A DNA stretch of 50,976 bases from Bacteroidota bacterium. Its GTDB lineage: Bacteria > Bacteroidota > Ignavibacteria > Ignavibacteriales > Ignavibacteriaceae. Made by a program: the position numbers and the translations under genes. Shown one piece after another: positions 38,590 through 49,300 of this stretch. Where the stretch lies: positions 1-50,976 of the forward strand of contig JACZTL010000022.1 in the NCBI GenBank assembly GCA_022573715.1, written 5' to 3'. The first letter of the stretch is position 1; the number at the start of each line of letters is the position of its first letter. The notes beneath the pieces are model-generated. The model had not been told where the DNA came from and ran no database searches. It worked only from the letters and a program-made list of their open reading frames with translations.

Positions 38590-41500
38590 ATGAAAAGAAA
38601 TTATATATCTTTAGATAACTTTTTCAAAAATTCAATATTAAAATTCATTTTATTAATAATTCTATTTTTATTTCCTACCGAAATTGTTAATTCACAAACT
38701 ATTCCTGCAAACGCTTACTCTGATTTAAGATGGAGACAGGTTGGACCATACCGCGGCGGCTGGGCTACGGTTGCTGAAGGTATACCTGACGATCCAAGCA
38801 CATATTATTTTGGCGGTGCCGGCGGAGGTGTTTGGAAAACGACCGATGCAGGCATAACCTGGCAGCCTTTAATGCAGCACGAAAATTCTGCTGCTGTCGG
38901 CGCTTTAGCAATTGCTCCCTCTAATTCAAAAGTAATTTATGTCGGTACGGGACAAGTTACATACCGCTATGACAATTTAGGCGGTGACGGTGTTTACAAA
39001 ACAACGGATGGCGGTAAAACTTGGAAACATATCGGACTAAAAGACAGTCGTCATATAGGAGCTATAATTGTAAATCCCAATAACGAAAATAAAGTTTTAG
39101 TTGCTGCTTTGGGTCATGTTTTCGGACCAAATAAAGAAAGAGGTATTTTCCTTACGAATGACGGAGGAAAAAGCTGGAAACACGTTTTGTTTGTAAATGA
39201 AAATACCGGCGCAATCGACCTTGCAAGTGACCCAACAAATCCTTCAATAATTTATGCAGCTTTCTGGAAACTGCGAATGCACCCCTGGCTGGATTATTAT
39301 TTACCCCAAAGAAGCGCAGACGGGAGCGGTATTTACAAAAGCACGGACGGCGGAGAAACCTGGAAAAAGTTGAACAGTAAAGATTTACCTTCCGGAGACT
39401 TGGGAAGGATTGGATTAGCTGCAACACAAGGACACAACGGACAGATTATTTATGCAACTATTGATGCCGGGAATAATCAGCAGGGGCTATACAGATCAGA
39501 TGACGAAGGAAAAAATTGGACGCATGTAAACAATGACGGTGTACTTTCAGCAAATTATTTCAGCAAATTAACCGTGGACCCGCAAAACCCGGATATAGTT
39601 TATTTTACGGGACAATCAATAAGAAAATCCATTGACGGCGGTAAAACCTATACAATTTTTAGAGGCTCCCCCGGTGGTGATGATTACCATCATATTTGGA
39701 TAAACCCAAAAGATTCAAGATACATTATTACCGGTTCTGATCAAGGAGCTATAATCACAATAAACGGAGGTAAAAGCTGGTCAAGCTGGTACAATCAGCC
39801 GACGGGACAATTTTATCATCTTGCCGCAGACGACCAATTTCCATACAGAATTTACAGCGGACAGCAGGATAACGGAACTGTTTCTATTTTAAGCCGTGGA
39901 CCATACGGAGTTATAGAGGAGAGAGATTGGCACCCTGTAGGAGGTGACGAAAGAGATTACCAAATTCCAAAACCTGGTAACCCGAATATTGTTTTCGGTA
40001 CAGGTTTAGGCGGACACATTACACGTTTTAATAATTTGACAAGACAATCCGCCGAAATTTCACCTTGGCCGGTTTCAAGTTATGGTGCACTGCAGACCAC
40101 TGTAAAATACCGCTACACCTGGATTACACCATTGGCATTTTCACCGATAGGCAAACACGCAATGTATTTTGGTGCACAAGTTTTATTTAAGTCTTTAGAT
40201 GACGGTGAACACTGGAAAATAATCAGTCCTGATTTAAGCGGAAAGAAAAAAGGTTTTAAGGATTGCGATAACCAAGAATTAGCAAATGCCCGTGACTGTG
40301 GATTTGGTGTTATTTACACAATAGCCCCTTCCCCGTTAAAAGAAGATATGATCTGGATTGGTACCGATGACGGTTTAATTCAACTTACAAACGACGGGGG
40401 AAAAACTTGGAATAATGTAACCCCGCCTTCAATTCCTCTTTGGGGTAGAGTTGATGCAATATCGCCTTCAGTATTTTCAGAAGATATTGCTTATGCGGCA
40501 GTAAATACACTAAGACTGGATAAATTAAATCCAATAATTTTAAAAACAAAAGATCGTGGAAAAACCTGGCAGAAAATAATAAACGGAATGCCTGAAAATG
40601 AATATGTAAATGTTGTTCGGGCTGACCCGGTTAAAGAAGGACTTTTATACGCCGCTACAAACAGAAGCGTTTATGTATCTTTTAATGACGGAGAAAACTG
40701 GCAGACGCTTTCGTTAAACTTCCCCACAACTCAGGTAAGAGATTTACTTGTGCATAAGGGAGATTTAATTGCAGGTACACAGGGAAGAGGAATTTGGATT
40801 TTGGACAACCTTAGTATTTTAAGACAGGTCAATTCAGATATTCTGGCTAAACCGGTTTACTTATTTTCGCCTGCTCCAACTTACCGATTAAGAGGTAATG
40901 AAAACAGGGATACTCCCCCACCGCCTTCAACACCATTGGGAGAAAATCCGCCAAAAGGTGCTGTAATAGATTATTGGTTGAAGAACAATGTTAATACTAC
41001 CATTACACTTTCTATTTTTGATTCTGATAACAATTTAATAAGAAGTTTTTCAAGCGAAGATACAGAGAAGAAATTAAATGCATACCGTTACTTTGACAAA
41101 AGATGGGTGGGCGAACATAAGAATTTATACAGAAGTGCCGGTATGCACAGGTTTATTTGGGACCTCAGATATCCAAGACCGAAATCTTTAAGATATAGTT
41201 ATTCCATTGCAGCTGTTTGGGATCAGGGAGCTCCCGTTTTACCCGAAGGTCCACTTGTTTTGCCTGGAAAATATAAAGTAGTTCTTTCAGTAAACGGAAA
41301 AGATTATTCAAAATATATCACTATAAAACTTGATCCTAGAATTAGTGTCACAATGAATGACTTAAAAGAACAGCTCCGGTTATCAAATAAAATACGAGCT
41401 GTGATGGAAGCTATTGTTTCAAACGTAAATGAAATAGATAATTATTTAAATGACAAGAAGGGCGGAAAGAAAATTATTGATATTAAAAAGTTGAAAAGTG

Positions 41501-41670
41501 ATATGACAAGAGTTTCGAATGTATTTGCAAGTTTAATGAGCAAAGTGCAAAGTGCGGATAACAGACCTTCACAAGGACAAAAAGATTTATTTGCTGATTA
41601 CAAAGAACAGTATCATAAATTGTTAACGAGTTGGTATAAAATTCGGAATAAACTTCCGCCGAAATTGTAA
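38590..41670 (+). CDS. large secreted Asp-box beta-propeller protein (VPS10/sortilin-like)
   Basis: The 1026-residue product has an N-terminal signal (KFILLIILFLFPTEIV, then NSQ). About eleven Asp-box-like motifs follow between residues ~80 and ~710 (KTTDAGITW, KTTDGGKTW, LTNDGGKSW, KSTDGGETW, KTKDRGKTW and others). This is the pattern of two stacked propellers in VPS10-type proteins often labelled glycosyl hydrolase. A beta-sandwich-like region follows from ~780 and a helical end from ~920. The protein is probably cell-surface or periplasmic; no catalytic residues can be claimed. It stands alone after groESL. Confidence 0.85.
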   Translation: MKRNYISLDNFFKNSILKFILLIILFLFPTEIVNSQTIPANAYSDLRWRQVGPYRGGWATVAEGIPDDPSTYYFGGAGGGVWKTTDAGITWQPLMQHENSAAVGALAIAPSNSKVIYVGTGQVTYRYDNLGGDGVYKTTDGGKTWKHIGLKDSRHIGAIIVNPNNENKVLVAALGHVFGPNKERGIFLTNDGGKSWKHVLFVNENTGAIDLASDPTNPSIIYAAFWKLRMHPWLDYYLPQRSADGSGIYKSTDGGETWKKLNSKDLPSGDLGRIGLAATQGHNGQIIYATIDAGNNQQGLYRSDDEGKNWTHVNNDGVLSANYFSKLTVDPQNPDIVYFTGQSIRKSIDGGKTYTIFRGSPGGDDYHHIWINPKDSRYIITGSDQGAIITINGGKSWSSWYNQPTGQFYHLAADDQFPYRIYSGQQDNGTVSILSRGPYGVIEERDWHPVGGDERDYQIPKPGNPNIVFGTGLGGHITRFNNLTRQSAEISPWPVSSYGALQTTVKYRYTWITPLAFSPIGKHAMYFGAQVLFKSLDDGEHWKIISPDLSGKKKGFKDCDNQELANARDCGFGVIYTIAPSPLKEDMIWIGTDDGLIQLTNDGGKTWNNVTPPSIPLWGRVDAISPSVFSEDIAYAAVNTLRLDKLNPIILKTKDRGKTWQKIINGMPENEYVNVVRADPVKEGLLYAATNRSVYVSFNDGENWQTLSLNFPTTQVRDLLVHKGDLIAGTQGRGIWILDNLSILRQVNSDILAKPVYLFSPAPTYRLRGNENRDTPPPPSTPLGENPPKGAVIDYWLKNNVNTTITLSIFDSDNNLIRSFSSEDTEKKLNAYRYFDKRWVGEHKNLYRSAGMHRFIWDLRYPRPKSLRYSYSIAAVWDQGAPVLPEGPLVLPGKYKVVLSVNGKDYSKYITIKLDPRISVTMNDLKEQLRLSNKIRAVMEAIVSNVNEIDNYLNDKKGGKKIIDIKKLKSDMTRVSNVFASLMSKVQSADNRPSQGQKDLFADYKEQYHKLLTSWYKIRNKLPPKL

Positions 41671-41744
41671 CGTTGTTGCAAATAATTTTTCCGCCAAAAA
41701 CGCAGTGGCTGTTTGCATAATGTGGCTTGGATCAAGATGTTATT

Positions 41745-42296
41745 TCATTGTTCTTTCTCCATTGATAACTGATATAATTTATGTACTGATTTCCAGTTTC
41801 TAGTTGTAGCCTTAATCCCTAGTTTGTGTTCAAGAAAGGTATTTGACAGCTTACTTTTACCATAGCCATTGGGGCAATACAGGTATACATCTTTTCCTCT
41901 TATTACTAATTTTTCAGGTGCAACAACATATTTTAAAACATCTTCTATCTTTTCTTTTAACGGTATTGAGGACAAAAACGTTACTAATATTTTCGTACCA
42001 TCTTCTGCCAAGTCAATACAACCATAAGGACAGTTTTTAATAATATTTGCAATTTCTTGATTTGTACGAATCTCTACAGGCACATGAAATTTATATTTTT
42101 CCTCAATAGCATTTTCTATCCTTGCTTTCAAGTTAGTTTTACTTTTGAATAAGGTATCGAATATTACATTGCCGCTTTGGATATAGGTCACAACATTCTG
42201 GAATCCAAGTGTCTCGTAAAGAGATTTTAGATCGTTCATTTTAATCTTCTTTTGACCGCTTACGTTTATTCCTCGAAGTATAGAAATATATTTCAT
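41745..42296 (-). CDS. DUF1697 domain protein
   Basis: The 183-residue product is the DUF1697 family: YISILRGINVSGQKKIKMNDL at the start, NVVTYIQSGNVIFDT next, and a C-terminal GYGKSKLSN...TTRNWKSVHKL. The family has no known function. It is alone between the large propeller gene (convergent) and repeat copy A. Confidence 0.88.
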   Translation of the reverse strand: MKYISILRGINVSGQKKIKMNDLKSLYETLGFQNVVTYIQSGNVIFDTLFKSKTNLKARIENAIEEKYKFHVPVEIRTNQEIANIIKNCPYGCIDLAEDGTKILVTFLSSIPLKEKIEDVLKYVVAPEKLVIRGKDVYLYCPNGYGKSKLSNTFLEHKLGIKATTRNWKSVHKLYQLSMEKEQ

Positions 42297-42323
42297 ACGT
42301 TACTATTCCTTAAGCACATTACA

Positions 42324-42427
42324 TATTAATAACCCGCAAGAATTATCTGTTTAAAATAAACCCATCTTGGGTTTTCAAATTTAAAATACGTGGAATAATA
42401 TTTATTGGCAAACCGAATAACGATTAG
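42324..42427 (+). repeat. 104-bp direct repeat, copy A
   Basis: This copy aligns without gaps to 43933-44036, with about 13 differences in 104 bases. Seven of these are clustered in the middle. It lies 3' of the desaturase gene, beyond its terminator. It holds no coding frame that I can support. The adjoining intergenic stretch to 42672 has otherwise only the hairpin at 42491. Confidence 0.85.
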
Positions 42428-42490
42428 CAGGAAAAAAATAATTTTTTTTGAAAATCTTTTATATTGTGTAATAAGTTTTAAACTAAAGAA

Positions 42491-42510
42491 GGCAAGATAA
42501 ATATCTTGTC
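42491..42510 (-). terminator. hairpin downstream of the desaturase gene
   Basis: GGCAAGATAAATATCTTGTC folds on CAAGAT/ATCTTG arms. A T-run follows on the plus strand; on the minus strand the run is weaker (TTCTTTAG). It is nearly identical to the hairpin at 44100-44119, and each sits ~64-65 nt from the 104-bp repeat copy. Confidence 0.6.
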
Positions 42511-42672
42511 TTTTCCTCTAATGTTAAAATAACCTGTCTCTATGTATCGAGTTCAGATTGATTTTTTTTGTGATGTGTTCTGTACATTTTTTAAATTCAA
42601 CGCTTGGTGCAAACACTGTAGCCATTGTATGGGAGTTTTGGAAATTTTGCATTTTATTGGCAGCCGGCGTTC

Positions 42673-43689
42673 TTAAATGCTTCCCAAGTCAGCTAACTTA
42701 ATTCCTTCATTTTGAACAGCAATCCATTTAAACTCAAATTGCTTTTTAGGAATTTTAATTCTTTCAGCAACACGCTGGAATCTTTTGGGTAAAGTCATTA
42801 GATATTCCCTGGCTTTTTCTGCTGAATCATTTATACCGGCTATATTTTCAATATTCCATTCCTTTAACAGCGACTTCATAATATCAATATAATCATAAGT
42901 TGTATAGACCTTCATACGTTGAGCAGCATTAGAAAAATGAGTAAATAGATCTCCAATTTTTCCCCCGGATTCTCTTAAAAAATGTGCAGGCATCACTATT
43001 CTCTTTTTCATCATATCCTCAAAGGCCAATATTAATTCGCTAGGATCTATTTCCAATATGCGTTTGACAAAATTTATATAGGCATTGGCATGCCGAGCCT
43101 CATCAGCAGCTATGACACCACATATTTTTGCTAATAAATTATTTTCGGTTTTTTTGGCTAATGCAGCTACTCTTCGGTGAGAGATATTTGTGGCCAATTC
43201 TTGAAAACTGGTATAAATAAAACTTCGGTACGGATCTCTTCCTGTTTGAAGATCAACTCCATCATTTAGTAAGTATTGAGTCGAAATTTCCATTTCTCTC
43301 ATATTTACTCGCCCGGATAGATAAAGATATTTATTGAGTAAATCACCATGACGGTTTTCCTCAGCTGTCCAGGTCCTTACCCATTTCGACCAGCCGTTTT
43401 TGTTGTCCTGATCAATACCTTCTATGTCCATTAACCATGATTCATAGGTAGGTAATGCTTCTTCAGTAATTGTATCACCAATTAATACTGCCCACAGATC
43501 ATAACTCATTTCTTTAGCTAGTGCTTGTATTTCTTCTATCTTTTTAAAAAAACCGGGTTCTTTTGAGTCTGGCAATAAATCTGATGGTTGCCAATTTTCT
43601 TCAATCGGCTTTAAATATTTAGTAAGCAATTCATCCAACGATTTTTCAATGGTTTGCATTACTTCCAGACGAATATTTGATAATTTCAT
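42673..43689 (-). CDS. acyl-ACP desaturase (ferritin-like di-iron)
   Basis: A soluble di-iron enzyme of 338 residues that introduces a double bond into acyl chains on ACP, as in plant stearoyl-ACP desaturase and mycobacterial DesA. Both ExxH metal motifs are visible: EENRH near residue 111 and DEARH near residue 197, with partner Glu in upstream helices. A TAGGAGCC ribosome-binding site lies just before ATG 43689. The gene is bracketed by two copies of a 104-bp repeat plus matching hairpins, separated by 1,609 bp, suggesting that it arrived or was duplicated as a unit. Oxygen is needed for the reaction. Confidence 0.9.
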   Translation of the reverse strand: MKLSNIRLEVMQTIEKSLDELLTKYLKPIEENWQPSDLLPDSKEPGFFKKIEEIQALAKEMSYDLWAVLIGDTITEEALPTYESWLMDIEGIDQDNKNGWSKWVRTWTAEENRHGDLLNKYLYLSGRVNMREMEISTQYLLNDGVDLQTGRDPYRSFIYTSFQELATNISHRRVAALAKKTENNLLAKICGVIAADEARHANAYINFVKRILEIDPSELILAFEDMMKKRIVMPAHFLRESGGKIGDLFTHFSNAAQRMKVYTTYDYIDIMKSLLKEWNIENIAGINDSAEKAREYLMTLPKRFQRVAERIKIPKKQFEFKWIAVQNEGIKLADLGSI

Positions 43690-43932
43690 GTTATGGCTCC
43701 TAAATACGATTAGTTATTATAATTTGTTTTTATTTACACACTAACATGTCTTTTTTGATATATAATTCCTAAGAATTTATCTAAGCTCCTTTGTTTCTCA
43801 TAAAAGGTCGAATACACTCAAAATATATAATCACATGTGGCTTATTCAAATACCATTTGTAACAAAGAAAAAACTCTTGTGAGAAAAGATAAATCTATTT
43901 CATTAGGCTCTTTAATATATAGGCATATAACC
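43690..43932. other. AT-rich upstream region of the desaturase gene
   Basis: This stretch of about 240 bases has no supported gene. It must hold the desaturase promoter on the minus strand, but I cannot choose one among the many AT-rich boxes. Confidence 0.4.
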
Positions 43933-44036
43933 TATTAATAACCTACAAGAATTATCTGTTTAAAATAAGTCCATCGTACATTTTTTAATTCAAAATACGT
44001 AGAATAATATTTATTGGCAAACCGAATAAAGATTAG
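43933..44036 (+). repeat. 104-bp direct repeat, copy B
   Basis: This is the partner of 42324-42427, in the same orientation, on the pncA side of the desaturase gene. Its first 36 bases and last 35 bases are nearly identical to copy A. The middle differs and instead resembles 42582-42600 (GTACATTTTTTAATTCAA here). Confidence 0.85.
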
Positions 44037-44099
44037 TTAAAGAAAATAATTTTATTTAGAAATAATTTAAATGTTGTTTAAATATTTTAAAATAAAAAA

Positions 44100-44119
44100 G
44101 ACAAGATAAATATCTTGCC
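44100..44119 (-). terminator. terminator of the pncB-pncA operon
   Basis: On the minus strand a CAAGAT/ATCTTG hairpin is followed by CTTTTTTATTTT, 26 nt past the pncA stop. It is a convincing Rho-independent terminator, and its near copy follows the desaturase gene. Confidence 0.75.
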
Positions 44120-44144
44120 TTTTCTTACATCATATTCAAATTTA

Positions 44145-44726
44145 TTAGTTACGACTTATTCCTTCTTTTAGTCCGCCTGTCGGTTTTAGATCTTCGCTAT
44201 TAATAATTGTTGCACCGGCTTTTTCCATTTCTTCAAAAGCATCTTCAAAATCACCTTCGTTCTGTCTTATTCCTTCAACTGCATCTTTAATTACAAATGT
44301 TTTAAATCCATTTTTAATTGAATCAAAAACGGTTGACAGAACACAATACTCTGCCGTCAGCCCGGCAATAAATACTTCATCTACGTTTTTATTTTTTAGA
44401 TATTCAACCAAATCTAAATTTGTTGCTTCAAACGCAGAATAACCGTCATCAATATTTCTTGTGCCTTTTACAAATATTTTGTCAAATTTATCTTTGTCTA
44501 ATTCTTCGTGAAAATCAGCCCCCTTGGTGTTTTGCACACAATGCACAGGCCATTTATTAAAATGGACTGTTACCTGAGGATGCCAGTCGCGCGAAGCTAT
44601 GATAATAGAAAAACTCTTCATTATCTTATTTATAACAGTAACTACTCCATCACCCTTAGGTGTAGGTAAAGCACCGCCGGGACAAAAATCATTCTGTACG
44701 TCAACTATCAATAATGCTCTATTCAT
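44145..44726 (-). CDS. pncA: nicotinamidase
   Basis: The enzyme hydrolyses nicotinamide to nicotinate for NAD salvage; cytosolic; 193 residues. Catalytic D9 lies in LLIVDVQNDFCPGGAL, metal ligands in SRDWHPQVTVHF, and the nucleophilic Cys in GLTAEYCVLSTV. It is encoded 15 nt after pncB, whose product uses the nicotinate it makes. Confidence 0.95.
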   Translation of the reverse strand: MNRALLIVDVQNDFCPGGALPTPKGDGVVTVINKIMKSFSIIIASRDWHPQVTVHFNKWPVHCVQNTKGADFHEELDKDKFDKIFVKGTRNIDDGYSAFEATNLDLVEYLKNKNVDEVFIAGLTAEYCVLSTVFDSIKNGFKTFVIKDAVEGIRQNEGDFEDAFEEMEKAGATIINSEDLKPTGGLKEGISRN

Positions 44727-44741
44727 CTTATATGTTTTATA

Positions 44742-46154
44742 TTATTTCTCAAAATCGTTAATTAATTCATTCTTTAAATTAAGTAATTTTTTGCTAATTC
44801 CTATCTTGTAAATGTGAGGATTATCAAACCTTTTATGTTCTTCGGGTAATAATTCCAATCTTTGTTTTACATATTGACTTATTTCATATACACTTTTATT
44901 TTTGATTTTTGTTTCACCCTTTTCAACAACTTTGTGCAATAATTCTTCTTTCTTTAATCCTGAAACAGTAGTATACCTATGCAAATCAATAGGGTGACAG
45001 ATAATGTCAATATCATCTTCGTCATCCAATACTATTCCATCGGCATAAAATTTTCCGTCACCGTTATAAAGCCTATATATTTTTTTTGCACCGGGCAATG
45101 TAATTTTTTCTATATTTTCAGATATTTTAAGAGTAGGTTTATTATCAATAACACTGAGTTTATAAACACCGTCAAGAGCCGCATCGCTGTGCCCGGTTAT
45201 TAAATTTGTACCAACACCGAAAGCATCAATAGGAGCACCCTGGTCTATCAAGCTTTTAATGAGATGCTCATTGAGCTGATTGGATGCAACAATTCTGACA
45301 TATCTTAAATTTGCTTCATTTAAAATTTTTCTTGCCTCTTTACTCAAGTAAGCTAAATCTCCGCTATCCAAACGAATTGCTGAAAGCCTGTGCCCTTTTT
45401 CTTCCATCTCTTTGGCAACTTTAACTGCATTGGGCAAACCGCTCTTTAATGTACTATAAGTATCTACAAGAAAAACACAATTTTTAGGAAATGCTGAAGC
45501 ATATTTTCTGAATGCAGTAAGTTCGTCACCGTAACTTTGAATCCACGAATGTGCCAAGGTACCTGAAGATAATAAATCGTATTTGAAAGCACTGTAAACA
45601 TTCGATGTGCTGTTTATTCCACCGATTATTGCGGCTCTGCTTGCGTGTATTGCAGAAAGCCCCTGAGCCCGTCTTAGTCCGAAATCCATAAGCAATCTAT
45701 CGCCTGCAGAATAACGAATACGTGAAGCTTTGGTTGCAATCAAGGACTGGAAATTCAATACATTCAAAAGTAAGCTTTCTATTAATTGAGTCTCAATAAT
45801 ATTTCCTTGTACACATAAAACCGGCTCATTACTGAATATAACTTCCCCTTCATTCGGTGCGTAAATATCTCCGTTGAATTTGAATTCCTTTAAGTATTTA
45901 AGGAAATTATCATCGAAACCTATTCTCCTAAGATGCGAAATTGATTCGTTGTTAAATTTATAATTAGAAAGCATTTCTAAAAAATCATGTAACCCGGCAA
46001 AAATTACATAACCGGAATTAAAGGGATTTTTACGGAAGAAATAATCAAAACAAGCTTTTGTATCTTCTCTACCGTCAAGGTAATAACCCTGAGCCATTGT
46101 AAATTCATAGTGATCTGTAAATAATCCTATATGGTCATTAAAATTTTTTATCAT
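44742..46154 (-). CDS. pncB: nicotinate phosphoribosyltransferase
   Basis: The enzyme converts nicotinate and PRPP to nicotinate mononucleotide; 470 residues. Typical segments are DHYEFTMAQGYY at the N-terminus, FGLRRAQG, SWIQSYGDELTAFRKYA and AIRLDSGDLAYLSKEAR. The C-terminal part is longer than in the enterobacterial form, as in many Gram-positive and FCB homologues. It is first in the pncB-pncA operon and divergent from the triple AAA+ gene. Confidence 0.95.
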   Translation of the reverse strand: MIKNFNDHIGLFTDHYEFTMAQGYYLDGREDTKACFDYFFRKNPFNSGYVIFAGLHDFLEMLSNYKFNNESISHLRRIGFDDNFLKYLKEFKFNGDIYAPNEGEVIFSNEPVLCVQGNIIETQLIESLLLNVLNFQSLIATKASRIRYSAGDRLLMDFGLRRAQGLSAIHASRAAIIGGINSTSNVYSAFKYDLLSSGTLAHSWIQSYGDELTAFRKYASAFPKNCVFLVDTYSTLKSGLPNAVKVAKEMEEKGHRLSAIRLDSGDLAYLSKEARKILNEANLRYVRIVASNQLNEHLIKSLIDQGAPIDAFGVGTNLITGHSDAALDGVYKLSVIDNKPTLKISENIEKITLPGAKKIYRLYNGDGKFYADGIVLDDEDDIDIICHPIDLHRYTTVSGLKKEELLHKVVEKGETKIKNKSVYEISQYVKQRLELLPEEHKRFDNPHIYKIGISKKLLNLKNELINDFEK

Positions 46155-46333
46155 TTTTTATCTTATTTATATAAACATTCTATTTATATTTTATTAATTT
46201 TAAAAAGTAAGATAAATAATTACTTTCTTTATTTAGCGTATATTTACTGTTATATTTATTTTTTGTAACATCTTATTCAAAATAAAAAATTAAGTACTGT
46301 AAATTATAGAAATTAAAACAAATTTAATCTTAT

Positions 46334-49300
46334 ATGGAAACAATTTCTGAAGATTATAACACAATTTTAGAAGAAGCATATGAGCATTTGCGCCAGGGCA
46401 GATACAGAATGGCGCTTACTTCTGCCAAAAAAGTGTACGAAGAAAATTCCGATGATTTTAACGCTGCTTCCTGCCTTGCTTGGGCATACTTAGAAAACGG
46501 TGAACCCGCAGAAGCACTTGAAATGGCTAACTATGCAGTAGAAATTGGAGGCGATGATGTAAACCCAAGACTTTATCGTGGTTATATGCTGATGAGGATG
46601 AGTGTGTTTGAAGGAGCTATTGCCGATCTTGACTGGACTATTTCAAAAAAACCAAATTTACTTTCCTGGGCTCATTTAAACAAAGCTAAAGCATTAGCCG
46701 GATTAGGCAGATACTTTGAAGGATTGGAAGAAATTGAAAAAGCTATAAAAATAGATAAAAAAGACAGTGAGAAATTATTACAAATAAAGAAATGGCTGCA
46801 AATTACACTTGGTTACGGGGAAGGTTTCCTCAAAGGAATATTCAGTAAAAAAAGAGCTTATTTAAAAGAAGGACTTCTTGCACTTAAACAAAAAGAATAT
46901 TGGCTTTCACTATGGAGTGCTAAAAAAATATTAGATACTCCATCCTTAAAAGGTGAATTTACTGAAGCTTATATTATGGAATTGGAATCACTTTTCGGCA
47001 TGTTCCAATTTAGACAGGCACATTCAATAGCTGAAGAATTAAAACCTAATTTAAGCGGTGATAAGTATTTTGATAATATTTATCAAAGAATATTAAAAGC
47101 AATTCCACAAAGTGATATTGTTTCTGCACCACCGGTCACTGTACAGCAGAATAATTTCAGAACAAATTTTGAAGAAAGTGATAACCGTTTATATAAAATT
47201 TTATCTGCTAAGACATATAATCTTACCGAAAATTTACGGACAAATAAACGAACATATTTACTTGAATTCAATGAAGATGCCACAAAATATATAGGTGTTG
47301 AAGTAGTATCGGAAAATCCATTTTATTCAAATAAAACAGTAGAACTTGACGGCTTGGCTGTATGGAAATTGAACGGTGTAGAAGTCGGTAGTCATCAATT
47401 TTTACTTACAATGGAAAAAGATTGGAAAATCATCGAATTCACACAAAGCTGGGGAACAGAGACACCCGGATTCTGGTCCAGAGGTCAAGGAAGTGTAGAC
47501 ATTCATTTAGATAATCAAAAAGTCTGCACAAGATGGTTTGCAATCGGGGGTTCGGATGTTGTAAACTTTGAGGATATAAAATACCTGGAAGAAGATTCAA
47601 AAAAATTAGAAATGCCTGACATTAAGTTACCAGAAGAAGTGATCATTGAAAAACCAAAACCCATAAAGACAGAATCACTAAAAGAATTGCTTGATGATTT
47701 GGACAATTACGTCGGGCTGGAAAGCGTAAAAGAATCAATGAAGGATTTTGTTGCTTATCTTGAATTTATTCGTGACCGCGAAAAATCCGGATTAAAAACC
47801 GACGAAGATATTTCAGTAAATTCAATATTTCTTGGAAATCCCGGAACAGGTAAAACTACAATTGCTAGATTGATGGGTAAAATTTTCAAAGCAATGGGTC
47901 TTCTTAAAAACGGGCACGTAATTGAAGTTGACAGAACAAGTCTTGTAGGGCAGTATATTGGTGCAACAGCGCAAATGACCGAGAAAGTTATAAATGAATC
48001 CATTGGTGGTTTATTATTTATTGATGAAGCATATACATTAATCAAACCAGATAATCCGCAAGATTTTGGTCAGGAAGCAATTGATGTTTTGCTTAAAAGA
48101 ATGGAGGACAGAAAAGGCGAATTTGTAGTTATTGCTGCTGGTTATCCTGATAAAATGCAATCGTTTATAAATTCTAATCCGGGATTAAAATCAAGATTTA
48201 CCCGTGTTTTTTATTTTGATGATTACACTCCGGATCAACTTCAATCTATATTTGAACTAATTGCAGAAAAAGAAGATTACGAAATAAAAGAAGACGCTAA
48301 AACTATTCTAAAAAAAGAATTAATATCATTATATAGAAAAAGGGACGAATCATTTGGTAATGCACGATTAGTAAGGCAGATCTTTAACGAGTCTAAAATT
48401 CAATTGAGCAAAAGATATTTAACAATTCCAACTGTAGAAAGAACAAAGGAAGTAATGTCAACCATTTGTTCTGTTGATATAGAAGCAGCATTAAAAACAA
48501 ATGTGAAAGGTATAGTTAATATCGGGATTGATGAAGATAATCTTAAAAAAGCTTTGGATAAATTAAATGACCTTTGTGGACTTGATTCTATTAAAAGAGA
48601 AATTAATGAACTCGTAAAATTAGCAAGACTTTACTGCGAACAGGGTGAAAATCTGCTTGATAAATTTTCTTCACACTTTGTGTTTTTAGGAAGCCCCGGA
48701 ACAGGCAAAACAACCGTTGCTAGAATCTTCAGTGAAATTTATTCCGCTTTGGGAATATTACCCAAAGGTCACCTTGTTGAAACAGACAGACACGGTTTAG
48801 TTGCCGGTTATATAGGTCAAACCGCTCAAAAGACAACAGAAATGATTGACAAAGCAATTGGAGGTACTTTATTAATTGATGAAGCTTACAGCTTGGTTAA
48901 AACTGATAACGGTGGTTCGGATTTCGGTCAGGAGGCAATTGATACACTGCTTAAAAGAATGGAAGATGATAAAGGAAGGTTTGTAGTTATTGCCGCTGGA
49001 TACACAGAAGAAATGAGAAGTTTCCTTAAAAGTAACCCAGGATTAAAATCACGTTTTACAAAGGAATTGGTATTCGATGATTTTACTCCTGGAGAGCTTC
49101 TGGAAATAATGAACAATTATATTGAAATGAAAGGACACAAATTTGACAAATCCGCAATTGAACCATTAGTAAAATATTTCAACGAAACCTACAGAACTAG
49201 GGATAAAAGTTTCGGCAATGCAAGGCTGGTAAGAAATATAAGTGAAGAAATACTTCGTGCTCATCTTTTAAGAATTGCAGATATTCCATCCGAAAAAAGA

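Noticed and set aside
42582-42600. Third partial copy of the 104-bp repeat (GTACATTTTTTAAATTCAA)
   Set aside because: Only about 18 AT-rich bases match the middle of copy B, too little to separate from chance.
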